A DNA stretch of 64,000 nucleotides from Pseudoxanthomonas sacheonensis (GTDB lineage: Bacteria > Pseudomonadota > Gammaproteobacteria > Xanthomonadales > Xanthomonadaceae), in contig NZ_PDWS01000014.1 in NCBI RefSeq assembly GCF_010093305.1, positions 1 through 64,000 of the forward strand. The letters are read 5' to 3'. Below, in pieces: positions 6,516-16,835 of this stretch (position 1 is the first letter of the stretch; each line of letters begins with the position of its first letter). Made by a program: the position numbers and the translations under genes. The notes under the pieces were generated by a model. That model saw nothing but the letters and a program-made list of their open reading frames with translations. It did not search any database and was not told where the DNA came from.

Positions 6516-7871
6516 CTAAGCCGCCGAGCGCACCGCATCGGCCAGCTTCTCCAACGTGTTCTGCATCAAGACATCGTCATCGGCTTCGACGGTCACCCGC
6601 ACCACCGGCTCGGTGCCCGACGGACGCAGGAAAGCGCGCCCGCGCCCGGAAACCGCGGCCTGCGCTTCGGCCAGGGCGGCCTTGACGCTATCGGCTTCGG
6701 TCGGCCTGGCGCCGTTGGCCAGACGTACGTTGATGGTCTTCTGCGGCACCATCGTCAGACCTTCCAGCGCCTGCCGCAACGACCTGCCCGTGCGGCCCAG
6801 CACTTCCAGCACCTGCAGCGCGCTGACGATGCCGTCGCCGGTGCTGGTGCGGTCCAGGCACAGCAGATGCCCGGAGGCTTCGCCACCCAGGATGCCTTTG
6901 CCTTCGACCAGCGCCTGATGCACATAGCGGTCGCCGACTTTGGCGCGGACGAACTCGATACCGGATTGGCCGAAGGCTTTTTCCAGACCGTAGTTGGTCA
7001 TCAGCGTGCCGACCACGGGGCCGCGCAGGCGGCCACTCTTCTTCCAGTCGTTGGCCAGCACGTAGATCAGGCCGTCGCCGTCGACGATTTCGCCCTGCCC
7101 GTCGACGAACAGCACGCGGTCGCCGTCGCCGTCGAAAGCGATGCCCAGATCCGCGCCGGTTTCGCGTACGCGCGCGGCCAGCAGTTCGGGATGGGTGGAA
7201 CCCACGCCGTCGTTGATGTTGAGTCCGTTGGGTTCCACGCCGATCGCTTCGACGCGAGCGCCGAGTTCGCGCAACACGATCGGCCCGACCTGGTAGGTCG
7301 CGCCATTGGCGCAATCGACCACGATGCGCATGCCCTGCAGATCGAACTGCCGCGACACGGAATTCTTGCAGGCCTCCACATAGCGGCCGATGGCATCGCG
7401 CGTGCGTACCGCTTTACCCAGTTGTTCGGAAGGCACGGTGCGGAACGGATGCTCCAGCGCCGCCTCGATGGCCAGTTCGGTCGCATCGTCCAGCTTCTCG
7501 CCTTCGGCGGAGAAGAACTTGATGCCGTTGTCGTGGTGCGGATTGTGCGAAGCGGAAATCACGATACCGCCGTCCGCGCGCAGCGAGCGGGTCATGTGCG
7601 ACACCGCCGGCGTGGGCATCGGCCCCATCAGTTCCACGTCCACGCCCGCCGCCACCAGGCCGGCCTCAAGCGCTGCCTCGAACATGTAGTTGGAGATGCG
7701 CGTGTCCTTGCCGATGATCACTACCGGCTTGCGCCAGTCGCCGGCGCTCTTGACCGAAGCGCGCAGCGCGTGGCCGTAGGCGTTGCCCAGCCGCAGCATG
7801 AAATCGGCCGAAATGGGGCCCTCGCCCACCCGGCCGCGAATGCCGTCGGTACCGAAATATTTGCGGCTCAT
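6516..7871 (-). CDS. glmM: Phosphoglucosamine mutase
   Basis: 451 residues from the ATG at 7871 ([13 protein letters not shown]). It converts glucosamine 6-phosphate to glucosamine 1-phosphate for UDP-GlcNAc, peptidoglycan and LPS. The active-site phosphoserine is in [13 protein letters not shown], the Mg-binding loop is [10 protein letters not shown], and GGEASGH and [13 protein letters not shown] form the sugar- and phosphate-binding parts. A GGAG lies about 10 bases before the start. Upstream on the same strand is accD, with a heptad-repeat region between them. Confidence 0.97.
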   Translation of the reverse strand: MSRKYFGTDGIRGRVGEGPISADFMLRLGNAYGHALRASVKSAGDWRKPVVIIGKDTRISNYMFEAALEAGLVAAGVDVELMGPMPTPAVSHMTRSLRADGGIVISASHNPHHDNGIKFFSAEGEKLDDATELAIEAALEHPFRTVPSEQLGKAVRTRDAIGRYVEACKNSVSRQFDLQGMRIVVDCANGATYQVGPIVLRELGARVEAIGVEPNGLNINDGVGSTHPELLAARVRETGADLGIAFDGDGDRVLFVDGQGEIVDGDGLIYVLANDWKKSGRLRGPVVGTLMTNYGLEKAFGQSGIEFVRAKVGDRYVHQALVEGKGILGGEASGHLLCLDRTSTGDGIVSALQVLEVLGRTGRSLRQALEGLTMVPQKTINVRLANGARPTEADSVKAALAEAQAAVSGRGRAFLRPSGTEPVVRVTVEADDDVLMQNTLEKLADAVRSAA

Positions 7872-7889
7872 GCGGTGGCTCCAGGAGCC

Positions 7890-7994
7890 GGGAATAGGGA
7901 ATAGGGAATGGGGAATGGAAAAAGCACGAGTCCTGACTGCGAGGAGCAATCGCTCTTGCTCTTCCGATTCCCCATTCCTCTTTCCCAATTCCCG
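7890..7994. repeat. Facing arrays of 7-bp GGGAAT(A/G) repeats
   Basis: Four heptads lie at 7890-7917 (GGGAATA twice, GGGAATG twice) and four degenerate complementary heptads at 7967-7994 (ATTCCCC, ATTCCTC, TTTCCCA, ATTCCCG). The two arrays face each other across 49 bases and would fold into a long stem between accD and glmM. A related direct array with GGGAATC lies upstream of trpF. Confidence 0.85.
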
Positions 7995-8004
7995 ACGTTT
8001 ATGT

Positions 8005-8904
8005 TCATGCGGCGTCCACCAGCGGGCCTTCCTGCGGCTTGGGTTGTTTCAGCATCAACGCCAGCAGATCGGCCAAGCGGTCACGCATCTCGCGGCGGTC
8101 GCAGATCTGGTCGATGGCGCCGTGTTCGACCAGGAACTCGGAGCGCTGGAAACCTTCGGGCAAGGTCTCGCGCACGGTCTGCTCGATCACCCGCGGCCCG
8201 GCGAAACCGATCAGCGCTTCGGGTTCGGCCATGTTGATGTCGCCCAGCATCGCGAACGAGGCGGACACGCCGCCGGTGGTGGGATGGGTCATCACCGAGA
8301 TGTAAGGCAAGCCGGCCTCGCGCAAACGGCCCAGCGCAGCCGAGGTCTTGGCCATCTGCATCAGCGAAAACAGGCCTTCCTGCATGCGCGCGCCGCCGCT
8401 GGCCGAAAAGCACACGAACGGCGACCCTATTTCCAGTGCGCGTTCGGCGCCCAGGGCGAAACGCTCGCCCACCACCGAACCCATCGAGCCGCCCATGAAG
8501 GCGAAATCGAACGCAGCGGCGACCAGCGGACGTCCCTTCAGCGGGCCCTGCAGCACGATCAGCGCGTCGCGCTCGCCGGTGGCTTTCTGCGATGCCTTGA
8601 TGCGGTCCGCGTATTTCTTCTGGTCCTTGAACTTCAGCGCGTCGACCGGACCCAGCACCGAACCGACCTCCTGCGTGGCGGCCCCGGCGTCGAACAGCGC
8701 GTTCAGGCGCGCGCGCGCGCGGATGGCCATATGGAAGCTGCACTTGGGGCAGACCTCCAGATTCTCTTCCAGCTCGGGGCGGTAAAGCACCGAACCGCAA
8801 CGCTCGCATTTTTCCCACAGCCCCTCGGGCACGCTGCGCTTGTTCTTGTTGGCGCCCGCCTGGGTGCGGATGCCCGACGGCATCAGTTTGCTCAGCCAGC
8901 TCAT
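8005..8904 (-). CDS. accD: Acetyl-CoA carboxylase carboxyltransferase subunit beta
   Basis: 299 residues, typical of AccD. It forms the carboxyltransferase half of acetyl-CoA carboxylase with AccA, making malonyl-CoA for fatty acids. The N-terminal zinc ribbon is visible as CERC and CPKC about 16 residues apart (residues 33-55). The crotonase-like body includes [16 protein letters not shown] and [11 protein letters not shown] oxyanion loops. ATG start at 8904. It lies about 75 bp downstream of trpA on the same strand, as in many gammaproteobacteria (trpBA-accD). Confidence 0.98.
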   Translation of the reverse strand: MSWLSKLMPSGIRTQAGANKNKRSVPEGLWEKCERCGSVLYRPELEENLEVCPKCSFHMAIRARARLNALFDAGAATQEVGSVLGPVDALKFKDQKKYADRIKASQKATGERDALIVLQGPLKGRPLVAAAFDFAFMGGSMGSVVGERFALGAERALEIGSPFVCFSASGGARMQEGLFSLMQMAKTSAALGRLREAGLPYISVMTHPTTGGVSASFAMLGDINMAEPEALIGFAGPRVIEQTVRETLPEGFQRSEFLVEHGAIDQICDRREMRDRLADLLALMLKQPKPQEGPLVDAA

Positions 8905-8978
8905 GCGTTTGAGATATCCCGTTCAGTTTCAGCGCTTGGATCAGCGCGCGAGTTTATCCCAGCCGCCGCTTTTTGAGT

Positions 8979-9779
8979 TCAGCCGTCCAAAGCCCGGCGC
9001 AGCGGAGCCAGGAATGCTGCAGCGCGGGAAACCGCTTCCTCGGGGCTTGCGGCGTCCGCCAGGCACGCCACCAATGCGCTGCCGACCACCACGCCATCGG
9101 CTTCCACCGCCATGGCCGCCGCGCTGGCTGCGTCCTTGATACCGAAACCGGCCACCACCGGCACCCGCGACTGCGCGCGCAACGCATGCAGCCGTCCGCC
9201 TGCGGCTTGCGCATCCAGATGGCCCGCACCGGTCACGCCGGCGAAGCTGACGTAGTACAGGTAGCCCTGCGCGGACTCGCACAGCATGGCCATACGCTCG
9301 GGCGTGGTGGTCGGCGCGGCGAGTGCGATCAGATCCAGGCCATGCCGGCTGAAAATTTGGCGCGTCTCGCCGGCTTCTTCCGGCGGCAGGTCGACCAGCA
9401 GTACGCCGTCGACGCCGGCCTGCGCCGCTTCTTCGGCGAAACGCTGGTCGCCATGGATCTCGACCGGATTCAGATAGCCCATCAGCACCACCGGTGTGTC
9501 GGCATCGCGCTGGCGGAATTCGGCGACCGCCTGCAACACATAACGCAGGCCCGCGCCGCGCCGCAAGGCCTGTTCGGAACTGCGCTGGATGACCGGACCG
9601 TCGGCCATGGGATCGGAGAACGGAACGCCCAGCTCGATCACATCGGCGCCAGCGGCGACCAGCGCGTGCATGACCGGCACGGTGGCTTCCAGCGAAGGAT
9701 CGCCGGCGGTGACGAAGGGGATCAGCGCTTTGCGTTGCGCGGATTTGAGCTGTGAAAAACGGCTGGCGATTCGACTCAC
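8979..9779 (-). CDS. trpA: Tryptophan synthase alpha chain
   Basis: 266 residues from a GTG start (MSRIASRFSQL). It cleaves indole-3-glycerol phosphate to indole and G3P, and indole tunnels to TrpB. Catalytic residues are seen in ADVIELGVPFSDPMADGP (Glu and Asp) and the phosphate-binding GFGIKDAASAAA. It is downstream of trpB but separated by 164 bp of repeat, whereas trpB and trpA usually touch or overlap. It may therefore rely on read-through of the repeat or a second promoter. Confidence 0.97.
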   Translation of the reverse strand: MSRIASRFSQLKSAQRKALIPFVTAGDPSLEATVPVMHALVAAGADVIELGVPFSDPMADGPVIQRSSEQALRRGAGLRYVLQAVAEFRQRDADTPVVLMGYLNPVEIHGDQRFAEEAAQAGVDGVLLVDLPPEEAGETRQIFSRHGLDLIALAAPTTTPERMAMLCESAQGYLYYVSFAGVTGAGHLDAQAAGGRLHALRAQSRVPVVAGFGIKDAASAAAMAVEADGVVVGSALVACLADAASPEEAVSRAAAFLAPLRRALDG

Positions 9780-9796
9780 GTTAGGAGGCTCGGTTG

Positions 9797-9940
9797 AGCC
9801 CCTCTCCCATCGGGAGAGGGGTTGGGGTGAGGGTGCGGCGAAGCCCGGATGTTGAAACGGCTTCAGCAGTTCGGCACTCGCTGCTCCGCCGTACCCTCAT
9901 CCGCCCTTCGGGCACCTTCTCCCGAGGGGAGAAGGGAAAA
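9797..9940. repeat. CCTCTCCCATCGGGAGAGG-headed repeat between trpB and trpA
   Basis: The 38 bases at 9797-9834 (a perfect 9-bp hairpin CCCTCTCCC/GGGAGAGGG followed by a G/T-rich tail) are identical to 53971-54008. The other end (9897-9940) holds CCTTCTCCC and GGGGAGAAGG. The whole separates trpB from trpA. Similar composite elements occur at 6348-6512 and 53971-54200. Confidence 0.85.
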
Positions 9941-9943
9941 TGC

Positions 9944-11161
<1,218 letters not shown>

Positions 11162-11264
11162 GGTTGATCGAACAGCATCAATACGGAGCCTGCACTTTAA
11201 CGCACACAAAATCCTCCATAAAGCTATAAGATCTCACTTAGTTGTCAGTAAAACTCACCTATTC
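11162..11264. promoter_or_regulatory. trpI-trpB divergent promoter/operator region
   Basis: A 103-bp AT-richer gap between the divergent trpB and trpI starts. It contains TATAAG at 11225-11230 on the forward strand and TATAGC nearly opposite on the reverse strand, with CTGACA further upstream for trpB. LysR regulators normally bind here to imperfect T-N11-A sites; I see several candidates but none that stands out. The assignment rests on gene arrangement more than on motifs. Confidence 0.55.
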
Positions 11265-12161
11265 ATGCCCCGGAAACTGCCCTCGCTCAATGCCCTGCAC
11301 GCTTTCGAGGCCGCCGCCCGCCTGGAAAGCGTGACCCGCGCGGCGAACGAGCTGCACGTCACCCATGGCGCCGTCAGCAGGCAGATAAAAGCGCTGGAAG
11401 GCGAGCTGGGCAAAGCGCTGTTCGCGCGGGAGGGCCGCGGCCTGGCTCTGACACCGGCTGGCGTGCGCTTGCGCGACGCCACCGGCACTGCCTTCCAGCA
11501 GTTGGAGGAGTCCTGGTCGGAGCTGCGTCGCGACAGCGCCCCTTCGGCACTGGTGCTGGGGTGCCCAGGCAGCGTGCTGGCCCGCTGGGTCATCCCCCGT
11601 CTGCCACGCCTCAGCCGGGAACTGCCGGACCTGAAACTGCATCTGGTGGTGCACGAAGGCGATTTCGATGCGCGTTTGGGCGGCCTGGATGCCGCGTTGC
11701 TGCTGGCGGAGCCGCCGTTCCATGAAAGTTGGCAGGTGCATGAACTGGCCGCCGAAAGGATCGGCCCGGTGGTGAGTCCGCGCTATGCCGGCTTCGACTC
11801 GCTGCGCGACCGGCCGCCTGCGGCGTTGCTGGACGAGGCATTGCTGCACACCAGCTCGCGGCCGCAGGCGTGGCCGGCGTGGGCGGCAAGCAATGGCCTG
11901 CAAGCGGATAGCCTGAATTTCGGCGCGGGTTTCGAACACCTCTATTACCTGCTGGAAGCGGCGGTGGCCGGACTAGGCGTGGCGATCGCGCCGCAACCGC
12001 TGGTCAGCGAGGAAATAGAGTCCGGACGTTTGGCGGCGCCATGGGGCTTCGTGGAAGCGCCGGGGCAGTGGGTGCTTTGCGCCCGCCGTAACGAGGCCGA
12101 TGCGCGCATCGGCCAACTGGCCGAATGGCTGCGGCGCGAGCTGGCCGGCGATGCGCCATGA
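11265..12161 (+). CDS. trpI: LysR-family regulator, probable TrpI
   Basis: 298 residues from the ATG at 11265. The N-terminal winged helix reads [41 protein letters not shown] when taken piecewise, close to my memory of Pseudomonas TrpI, including THGAVSRQ in the recognition helix. A PBP2-type effector domain follows (about 90-295). TrpI binds indole-glycerol phosphate and activates trpBA, and the divergent position beside trpB fits. A GcvA-type regulator is the main alternative on sequence alone. Its 3' end is only 9 bp from the convergent trpF end. Confidence 0.85.
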   Translation: MPRKLPSLNALHAFEAAARLESVTRAANELHVTHGAVSRQIKALEGELGKALFAREGRGLALTPAGVRLRDATGTAFQQLEESWSELRRDSAPSALVLGCPGSVLARWVIPRLPRLSRELPDLKLHLVVHEGDFDARLGGLDAALLLAEPPFHESWQVHELAAERIGPVVSPRYAGFDSLRDRPPAALLDEALLHTSSRPQAWPAWAASNGLQADSLNFGAGFEHLYYLLEAAVAGLGVAIAPQPLVSEEIESGRLAAPWGFVEAPGQWVLCARRNEADARIGQLAEWLRRELAGDAP

Positions 12162-12170
12162 TGCGAACGC

Positions 12171-12806
12171 TCAATCGGGCTGCGCGTCGGCGCGCCGGGC
12201 CTCGTCCAGGAAAAAACGCATGCGGTCGGGATTCTTTATTCCCGGCGCCGATTCGATGCCGCTGGACACATCCACACCCCAGGGCCGTGCGGTGCGGATA
12301 GCGGTCGCCACGTTCTCGCTGGTCAGTCCACCGGCCAGAAAGACCGGTTTTTCGAGGTGCGGCACCCGTTTCCAGTCGAAGCGCTGACCGCTGCCGCCCT
12401 GCTCGCCCTTGGCGTGGCCGTCGAGCAGATAGCCGTAAGCGGACGGAAATTCGGCGGCCCGTGCGGATGCGTCTTCGTCTTCGCTGGCCATGGCGATGGC
12501 TTTGAGGAAAGGCAGGCCGAACCCGGCGCAGAAGGCGTCGGGTTCGCCGCCATGGAACTGCAGCAGATCCGGACGCACGTTTTCGATCAACGCTTCGATC
12601 TCCACCGGCGTGTTGTCCATCACCAGGGCGACCACCGCGATTTCTTCCGGCACCAGTTCGCGCAGCATCCGCGCTTGCCCCAACAGCAACCTGCGCGGAC
12701 TGCGCGACGCGAACACCAGACCAACGTAGTCCACGCCCAGCTCCACCGCCAGACGCACGTCTTCGGCGCGGGTCAGTCCGCAGAACTTGATACGGGTGTG
12801 GGTCAT
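12171..12806 (-). CDS. trpF: Phosphoribosylanthranilate isomerase
   Basis: 211 residues, a TIM barrel. It isomerises N-phosphoribosylanthranilate to the 1-deoxyribulose form in tryptophan synthesis. The general-base Cys is in IKFCGLTR (residue 9) and the general-acid Asp in the strand-5 region LLDGHAKG; LQFHGGEPD and VDVSSGIESAPG bind phosphate. It is read in the truA-to-trpF direction. The bases just before its ATG are a CCCGATT heptad array, so no Shine-Dalgarno sequence is present at normal spacing. Confidence 0.96.
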   Translation of the reverse strand: MTHTRIKFCGLTRAEDVRLAVELGVDYVGLVFASRSPRRLLLGQARMLRELVPEEIAVVALVMDNTPVEIEALIENVRPDLLQFHGGEPDAFCAGFGLPFLKAIAMASEDEDASARAAEFPSAYGYLLDGHAKGEQGGSGQRFDWKRVPHLEKPVFLAGGLTSENVATAIRTARPWGVDVSSGIESAPGIKNPDRMRFFLDEARRADAQPD

Positions 12807-12810
12807 GGCG

Positions 12811-12844
12811 GGGAATCGGGAATCGGGAATCGGGAATCGGGAAC
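12811..12844. repeat. GGGAATC heptad tandem repeat upstream of trpF
   Basis: Four exact copies of GGGAATC (12811-12838) and a partial fifth (GGGAAC). On the trpF strand the array reads CCCGATT and ends four bases from the start codon, inside the 5' leader. Copy number of such short arrays may vary between strains. Confidence 0.9.
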
Positions 12845-12869
12845 AGCGTAACCGCTTTGGCTTTGGCTT

Positions 12870-12985
12870 TGCCCCCTTTGGAAAAGGGGGCTACGGGGGA
12901 TTTGCTTTTGATCTTGCTCTTGATCTTGATTCAGAAGCGAAAGCAAGAGCAAATCCCCCTTGCCCCCCTTTTTCAAAGGGGGAGA
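12870..12985. repeat. Imperfect inverted repeat, CCCCCTTTG/CAAAGGGGG ends
   Basis: 35-base arms at 12872-12906 and 12948-12982 are complementary with a few mismatches; each arm is itself a hairpin (CCCCCTTT with AAAGGGGG). The centre is an alternating TTGATCTTGCTC stretch. It lies between truA and trpF and looks like a small non-coding mobile element. Confidence 0.8.
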
Positions 12986-12997
12986 AAAAGCAGGAGC

Positions 12998-13786
12998 TCA
13001 GTCCGGAAGGCTCACTTCCTCCGGAAGGCCCCATTTCCGCGGATACAGTGGACCCAGAAAGACCAAGCCATCGGCCGGTGCGGTGGGCCCGGCCAGTGTC
13101 CGGTCGCGCCCTGCGAGCAATTCCGCAATCCAGCTTTCTGGTTTCTCGCCTCGCCCCACCATCAACAGCGATCCGACGATGTTGCGGACCATGTGATGCA
13201 GGAATGCGTTGGCCTGTATGTCCACCCTCACCTGCTCGCCCTCGCGCACGATCGAGAGCTTCTGCAGGTCGCGCACCGCATGCGGCGCCTGGCAGTGCAC
13301 GGTACGGAAGGCGTTGAAGTCGTTCTCTCCCAGCAACGATTGCGCGGCGCGATGCATGGCTTCGGCATCCAGGGGCAAACGCTCCCAGCTCAGTTGCTGC
13401 CTGCCCAGGGCCGGCCGCACCGCACGGTTGAGGATGCGGTAGCGGTAGCGCCGCGCCCGCGCCGAAAAGCGCGCGTTGAAATCGTCCGCCATCGGTACGC
13501 ACCAGCGCACGCAGACCGAAGGCGGCAAGCGGGTGGTGGTGCCCAGGCTCCAGCTGCGCGGCGTGCGCGGGGCATCGCTGTCGAAATGCACGACCTGGCA
13601 CTCCGCATGCACGCCGGCATCGGTGCGCCCTGCGCAGATCACTTCGACCGGCGCGGCCGCCACCGAGGACAGTGCGTCTTCCAGTGTGGCCTGCACGGTC
13701 GGCTCGCCGGGCTGGCCATGCGGACTCAGCCGTTGCCAGCCACGGAATTCGCCACCATCGTATTCGACTCCCAACGCGTAACGCAT
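12998..13786 (-). CDS. truA: tRNA pseudouridine(38-40) synthase TruA
   Basis: 262 residues. It makes pseudouridine at positions 38-40 of the anticodon arm. The catalytic Asp lies in [16 protein letters not shown], the family signature. [15 protein letters not shown] and [15 protein letters not shown] are the other conserved blocks. ATG start at 13786. It is 21 bp downstream of fimV and upstream of trpF, the classic fimV-truA-trpF order. Confidence 0.97.
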   Translation of the reverse strand: MRYALGVEYDGGEFRGWQRLSPHGQPGEPTVQATLEDALSSVAAAPVEVICAGRTDAGVHAECQVVHFDSDAPRTPRSWSLGTTTRLPPSVCVRWCVPMADDFNARFSARARRYRYRILNRAVRPALGRQQLSWERLPLDAEAMHRAAQSLLGENDFNAFRTVHCQAPHAVRDLQKLSIVREGEQVRVDIQANAFLHHMVRNIVGSLLMVGRGEKPESWIAELLAGRDRTLAGPTAPADGLVFLGPLYPRKWGLPEEVSLPD

Positions 13787-13807
13787 CAGCGACCCATCGC
13801 TGGGCGG

Positions 13808-15532
13808 TCAGCCGATCTCGCGCAGCAGCTGCGTCGCTTCGTTGCGGGCGGCGGCATCGCCGCCGGCGACTACTTCGTTCAGCAGGTCGCGCGCGGTTTC
13901 CAGATCGCCCAGGTCCAGATAGGCGATCGCCAGCTCGAGGCGCTCGCGCCCGGCCGGTGCAGCGTTCAATGGCGCTACGTTCAGCCCCTCGCCCGTGTGC
14001 CAGGTGGGTTTGCTTGCAGCCGTTGTCCACGCCTGCGGCGCGGGCGCGCGGACGGGTTCCGCTTCGGGCAACGCGGACGGCGTCCCGTCCTGCGGCACAT
14101 CGAAACGGTCCGCCTTCGATTGCGCGGACGCCTGGGCTGCAGGCTCCGCAGCAGGCATGGCCGCGGCCATAGCCGCGCTGTCGTAACCCGGGCGGGCGGC
14201 CGCGATGACCGGCTTTTTACGGCGGCCGATCAGCCAGGCCACCACCAAACCGGCGACCAGCAGGCCCAAACCCGCCCATAGCCACAAGGGTTGCGAGGCA
14301 TCGCCCTGCGACTTCGCCAGGCGCTGTTGCGCGGCCGCCAGTTCGCTGTCCTTCATCGCTATCAGCTTGGCCTGCTGTTGCTTGAGGCTCTCCAGCTCGG
14401 CCACTTGCGCGCGCAGTTCCTGCACTTCCGATTCGCGTGCCGCCAGCTCTTCCTTGGTCAGCGTGAGTTGTTGGTTCGCCAGCATGTCGCCCTCGCCTTC
14501 GGCATCTATGCCGGATTGTGTTCCCGCCCGCGTCGCCGCGCCGGCATCGGGCGGCGCGATCTCCAGACGCGCCTCCGCCGTGCGCGGAGCTGCCGGCGCG
14601 GTGCGCGGCGGCGCCGGGGCAAGCGGGGACGCAGTGGTTTCGACAGGTTGCGGAATGGGTCGGCGCGCCTGCCGCCACTCGGCCATCTGGTCGCGCACCA
14701 GCGCCGCCGCTTCGGCTTCGCCCAGTTGCGCCAGTTCGGCCGATTGCGGGACGCGCAATACCGCGCCTTGTTTCAGGCGATTGATGTTGCCGTTGATGAA
14801 GGCTTCGGGATTGGCGCGCAGCAGCGCCAGCATGGTCTGGTCCAGGCTGTAGCCCTGTCCCAGATCGCGTGCGATCTGCGATAGGGTCTGGCCGCGCTGG
14901 ACTTCCAGTTCGCTGCCGCTCGCCAGCGCTGGCGAAGGCGCGGCTGCCGGCGCACGCGGCGCGGGAACGGCCGCGGCGGGAGCAGGCGTGGGAGCGACGG
15001 GCTCGGCAGCCGGAGCCGGCGCGGGTTCGGTCGCGGCGATGGGCTCCGGTTCGCGGATGATGGTGTCGGCGGGCGGCGGCAGCGGCGCGTCGATGATCGG
15101 CTGGCTTGCGGTAGCAAGAGCGTCGGGCGTGTCGACCAGCGCGGAGTACTCGCGCACCAGCCGGCCCTGGCCCCAATCGACTTCGATCAGGAAATTGACC
15201 GCGGCGACCTGCACGGGCTCGGTGCTGGTGACGCGGATGACCGGCTTGCCCTCGTCGCTGACCGCGACCGCGAAATTGAGCCCGCTGACCAGGCCTTCCG
15301 GCCGCGCCAGCCCCACTCGTTCGAAGGTTATCGGGGATGCCAACCGGGCCTGCAGTTGCTCCAGCTCGCCGGGTTCGGTGGAAATAACCGGAATTTCGGC
15401 CACCAGCGGCTGCCCGGGCTGGGACTTGACCCGGATTTCGCCCAGGCCCAAAGCCATGGCGCCGCTGCTGACCAGGATCAGCGCGACCCCGAGCAGCAAA
15501 CGCGGCGCTAGTTTCAGAAAACCATGTTTCAA
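13808..15532 (-). CDS. fimV: FimV-family LysM hub protein
   Basis: 574 residues. Signal peptide 1-28 ending SSGAMA; conserved N-terminal FimV domain (LGLGEIRVKSQPGQPLVAEI, split by beta strands); a Pro/Ala linker; a LysM segment at about 205-255 (QRGQTLSQIARDLGQ); coiled coil at about 345-395; one membrane helix at about 417-435; and a C-terminal TPR-like cap (AIAYLDLGDLETARDLLNEV). FimV binds peptidoglycan, assembles type IV pilus secretins and organises polar signalling. It is shorter than Pseudomonas FimV (about 900 aa), lacking most of the acidic cytoplasmic region. Confidence 0.9.
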   Translation of the reverse strand: MKHGFLKLAPRLLLGVALILVSSGAMALGLGEIRVKSQPGQPLVAEIPVISTEPGELEQLQARLASPITFERVGLARPEGLVSGLNFAVAVSDEGKPVIRVTSTEPVQVAAVNFLIEVDWGQGRLVREYSALVDTPDALATASQPIIDAPLPPPADTIIREPEPIAATEPAPAPAAEPVAPTPAPAAAVPAPRAPAAAPSPALASGSELEVQRGQTLSQIARDLGQGYSLDQTMLALLRANPEAFINGNINRLKQGAVLRVPQSAELAQLGEAEAAALVRDQMAEWRQARRPIPQPVETTASPLAPAPPRTAPAAPRTAEARLEIAPPDAGAATRAGTQSGIDAEGEGDMLANQQLTLTKEELAARESEVQELRAQVAELESLKQQQAKLIAMKDSELAAAQQRLAKSQGDASQPLWLWAGLGLLVAGLVVAWLIGRRKKPVIAAARPGYDSAAMAAAMPAAEPAAQASAQSKADRFDVPQDGTPSALPEAEPVRAPAPQAWTTAASKPTWHTGEGLNVAPLNAAPAGRERLELAIAYLDLGDLETARDLLNEVVAGGDAAARNEATQLLREIG

Positions 15533-15599
15533 GCACGTTCCCCGTTCATTCCCACCGGGGAATATAGCTTTTTCGGCCCCCGCAATGTGTCTTCACCCG

Positions 15600-15672
15600 G
15601 TAGGTCGGGGCTACGCCCCCGACGCGCGTGGATTCCGGATTCCCTGATGTCGGGGGCGTAGCCCCGACCTAC
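15600..15672. repeat. GTAG-headed REP pair, perfect 24-nt arms
   Basis: 15600-15623 and 15649-15672 are perfectly complementary, each beginning with GTAG at its outer end and folding by itself (GTCGGGG/CCCCGAC). It is of the same family as 5305-5378. It lies between asd and fimV, which are read in the same direction. Confidence 0.9.
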
Positions 15673-15676
15673 GGGC

Positions 15677-16696
15677 CTATTCGGCAGCTACCAGCTCGGC
15701 CACCTGCACCGCGTTCAGCGCAGCGCCCTTGCGGATGTTGTCCGAGACCACCCACAGATTGATGGCGCGCGGATGCGAGAAATCCTCGCGGATGCGGCCT
15801 ACGTAAACGGGATCGGTGCCGGAGGCGTGGGTGACCGGAGTCGGATAGCCGCCAGCGACGGTGTCGTCCACCACTTCCACGCCGGGCGCCGATTCCAGCA
15901 GCTTGCGCACGTCGGCGGCGCTGATCTTGGTTCTGGTTTCCACATTGACCGCTTCGGAGTGACCGTAGAACACCGGCACGCGCACCGCGGTGGGGTTCAC
16001 CTGGATGCTGTCGTCGGCCAGGATCTTGCGGGTTTCCCACACCAGTTTCATTTCTTCCTTGGTGTAGCCGTTGTCCTGGAAATCGTCGATATGCGGGATC
16101 AGGTTGAAGGCGATCTGCACCGGGAAGCGCTGCGGATCGATTTCCTGGAAATTGAGCAGCTGGCCGGTCTGCTTGCCCAGTTCTTCCAACGCCGAGCGAC
16201 CGCCACCGGAGACAGACTGGTAGGTGGCCACGTTGATGCGCTCGATGCCGACCGCGCGATGGATCGGCGCCAGCGCCACCAGCATCTGCATGGTCGAGCA
16301 GTTGGGGTTGGCGATGATGCCGCGCGGGCGGTTTTTGGCCGCCTCGGGGTTCACTTCGCTGATCACCAGCGGCACGTCGTCGTCGTAGCGGAAGGCCGAG
16401 GAGTTGTCGATCACCACCGCGCCGGCGGCGGCGAATTTGGGCGCGTATTCCTTGGAAATGCCGCCGCCCGCCGAAAACAGGGCGATATCGACGCCGGCCG
16501 GATCGAAGGTGGCCAGGTCCTGCACGGCGATCTTGCGGCCGCCGAAGTCGACGTCGGCGCCGGCCGAACGCTCGCTGGCCAGAGCGACCAGTTCGCTGAT
16601 CGGGAATTTGCGCTCCGCCAGGATCGACAGCATGACTTCGCCGACGGCACCGGTGGCGCCGACGACAGCGACTTTGAAGCTCTTCTTCTCGCTCAT
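15677..16696 (-). CDS. asd: Aspartate-semialdehyde dehydrogenase
   Basis: 339 residues. It makes aspartate semialdehyde from aspartyl phosphate with NADPH, for lysine, diaminopimelate, threonine and methionine. Visible are the NADP motif VVGATGAVGEVML, catalytic Cys in IANPNCSTMQML, and the substrate-binding SVSGGGRSALEELGKQ. It belongs to the archaeal/USG-1-like length class common in Xanthomonas and Pseudomonas. ATG at 16696. It is upstream of fimV in the same direction, separated by a REP pair. Confidence 0.97.
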   Translation of the reverse strand: MSEKKSFKVAVVGATGAVGEVMLSILAERKFPISELVALASERSAGADVDFGGRKIAVQDLATFDPAGVDIALFSAGGGISKEYAPKFAAAGAVVIDNSSAFRYDDDVPLVISEVNPEAAKNRPRGIIANPNCSTMQMLVALAPIHRAVGIERINVATYQSVSGGGRSALEELGKQTGQLLNFQEIDPQRFPVQIAFNLIPHIDDFQDNGYTKEEMKLVWETRKILADDSIQVNPTAVRVPVFYGHSEAVNVETRTKISAADVRKLLESAPGVEVVDDTVAGGYPTPVTHASGTDPVYVGRIREDFSHPRAINLWVVSDNIRKGAALNAVQVAELVAAE

Positions 16697-16730
16697 TTCT
16701 ACTCAGGTGGGTGGGGGGTGGGAGAGGGTC

Positions 16731-16805
16731 TGTAGGAGCGGGCCCTGCCCGCGACGCTCTGGGCTGGCGTACGCGAAAGCGTCGCGGGCAGGGCCCGCTC
16801 CTACA
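16731..16805. repeat. GTAG-headed REP pair, 28-nt perfect arms (GCGGGC type)
   Basis: 16731-16758 and 16778-16805 are perfectly complementary, with GTAG at each outer end and an internal hairpin GCGGGC-CCT-GCCCGC. The same sequence recurs at 33035-33117. It lies between asd and the upstream dehydrogenase gene. Confidence 0.9.
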
Positions 16806-16835
16806 ACGGCATTGGAGGATAGCGGAAACCGGGCT

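Noticed and set aside
12811-12844. Heptad repeats as a CRISPR array
   Set aside because: Units are 7 bp, have no spacers, and no cas genes are present.
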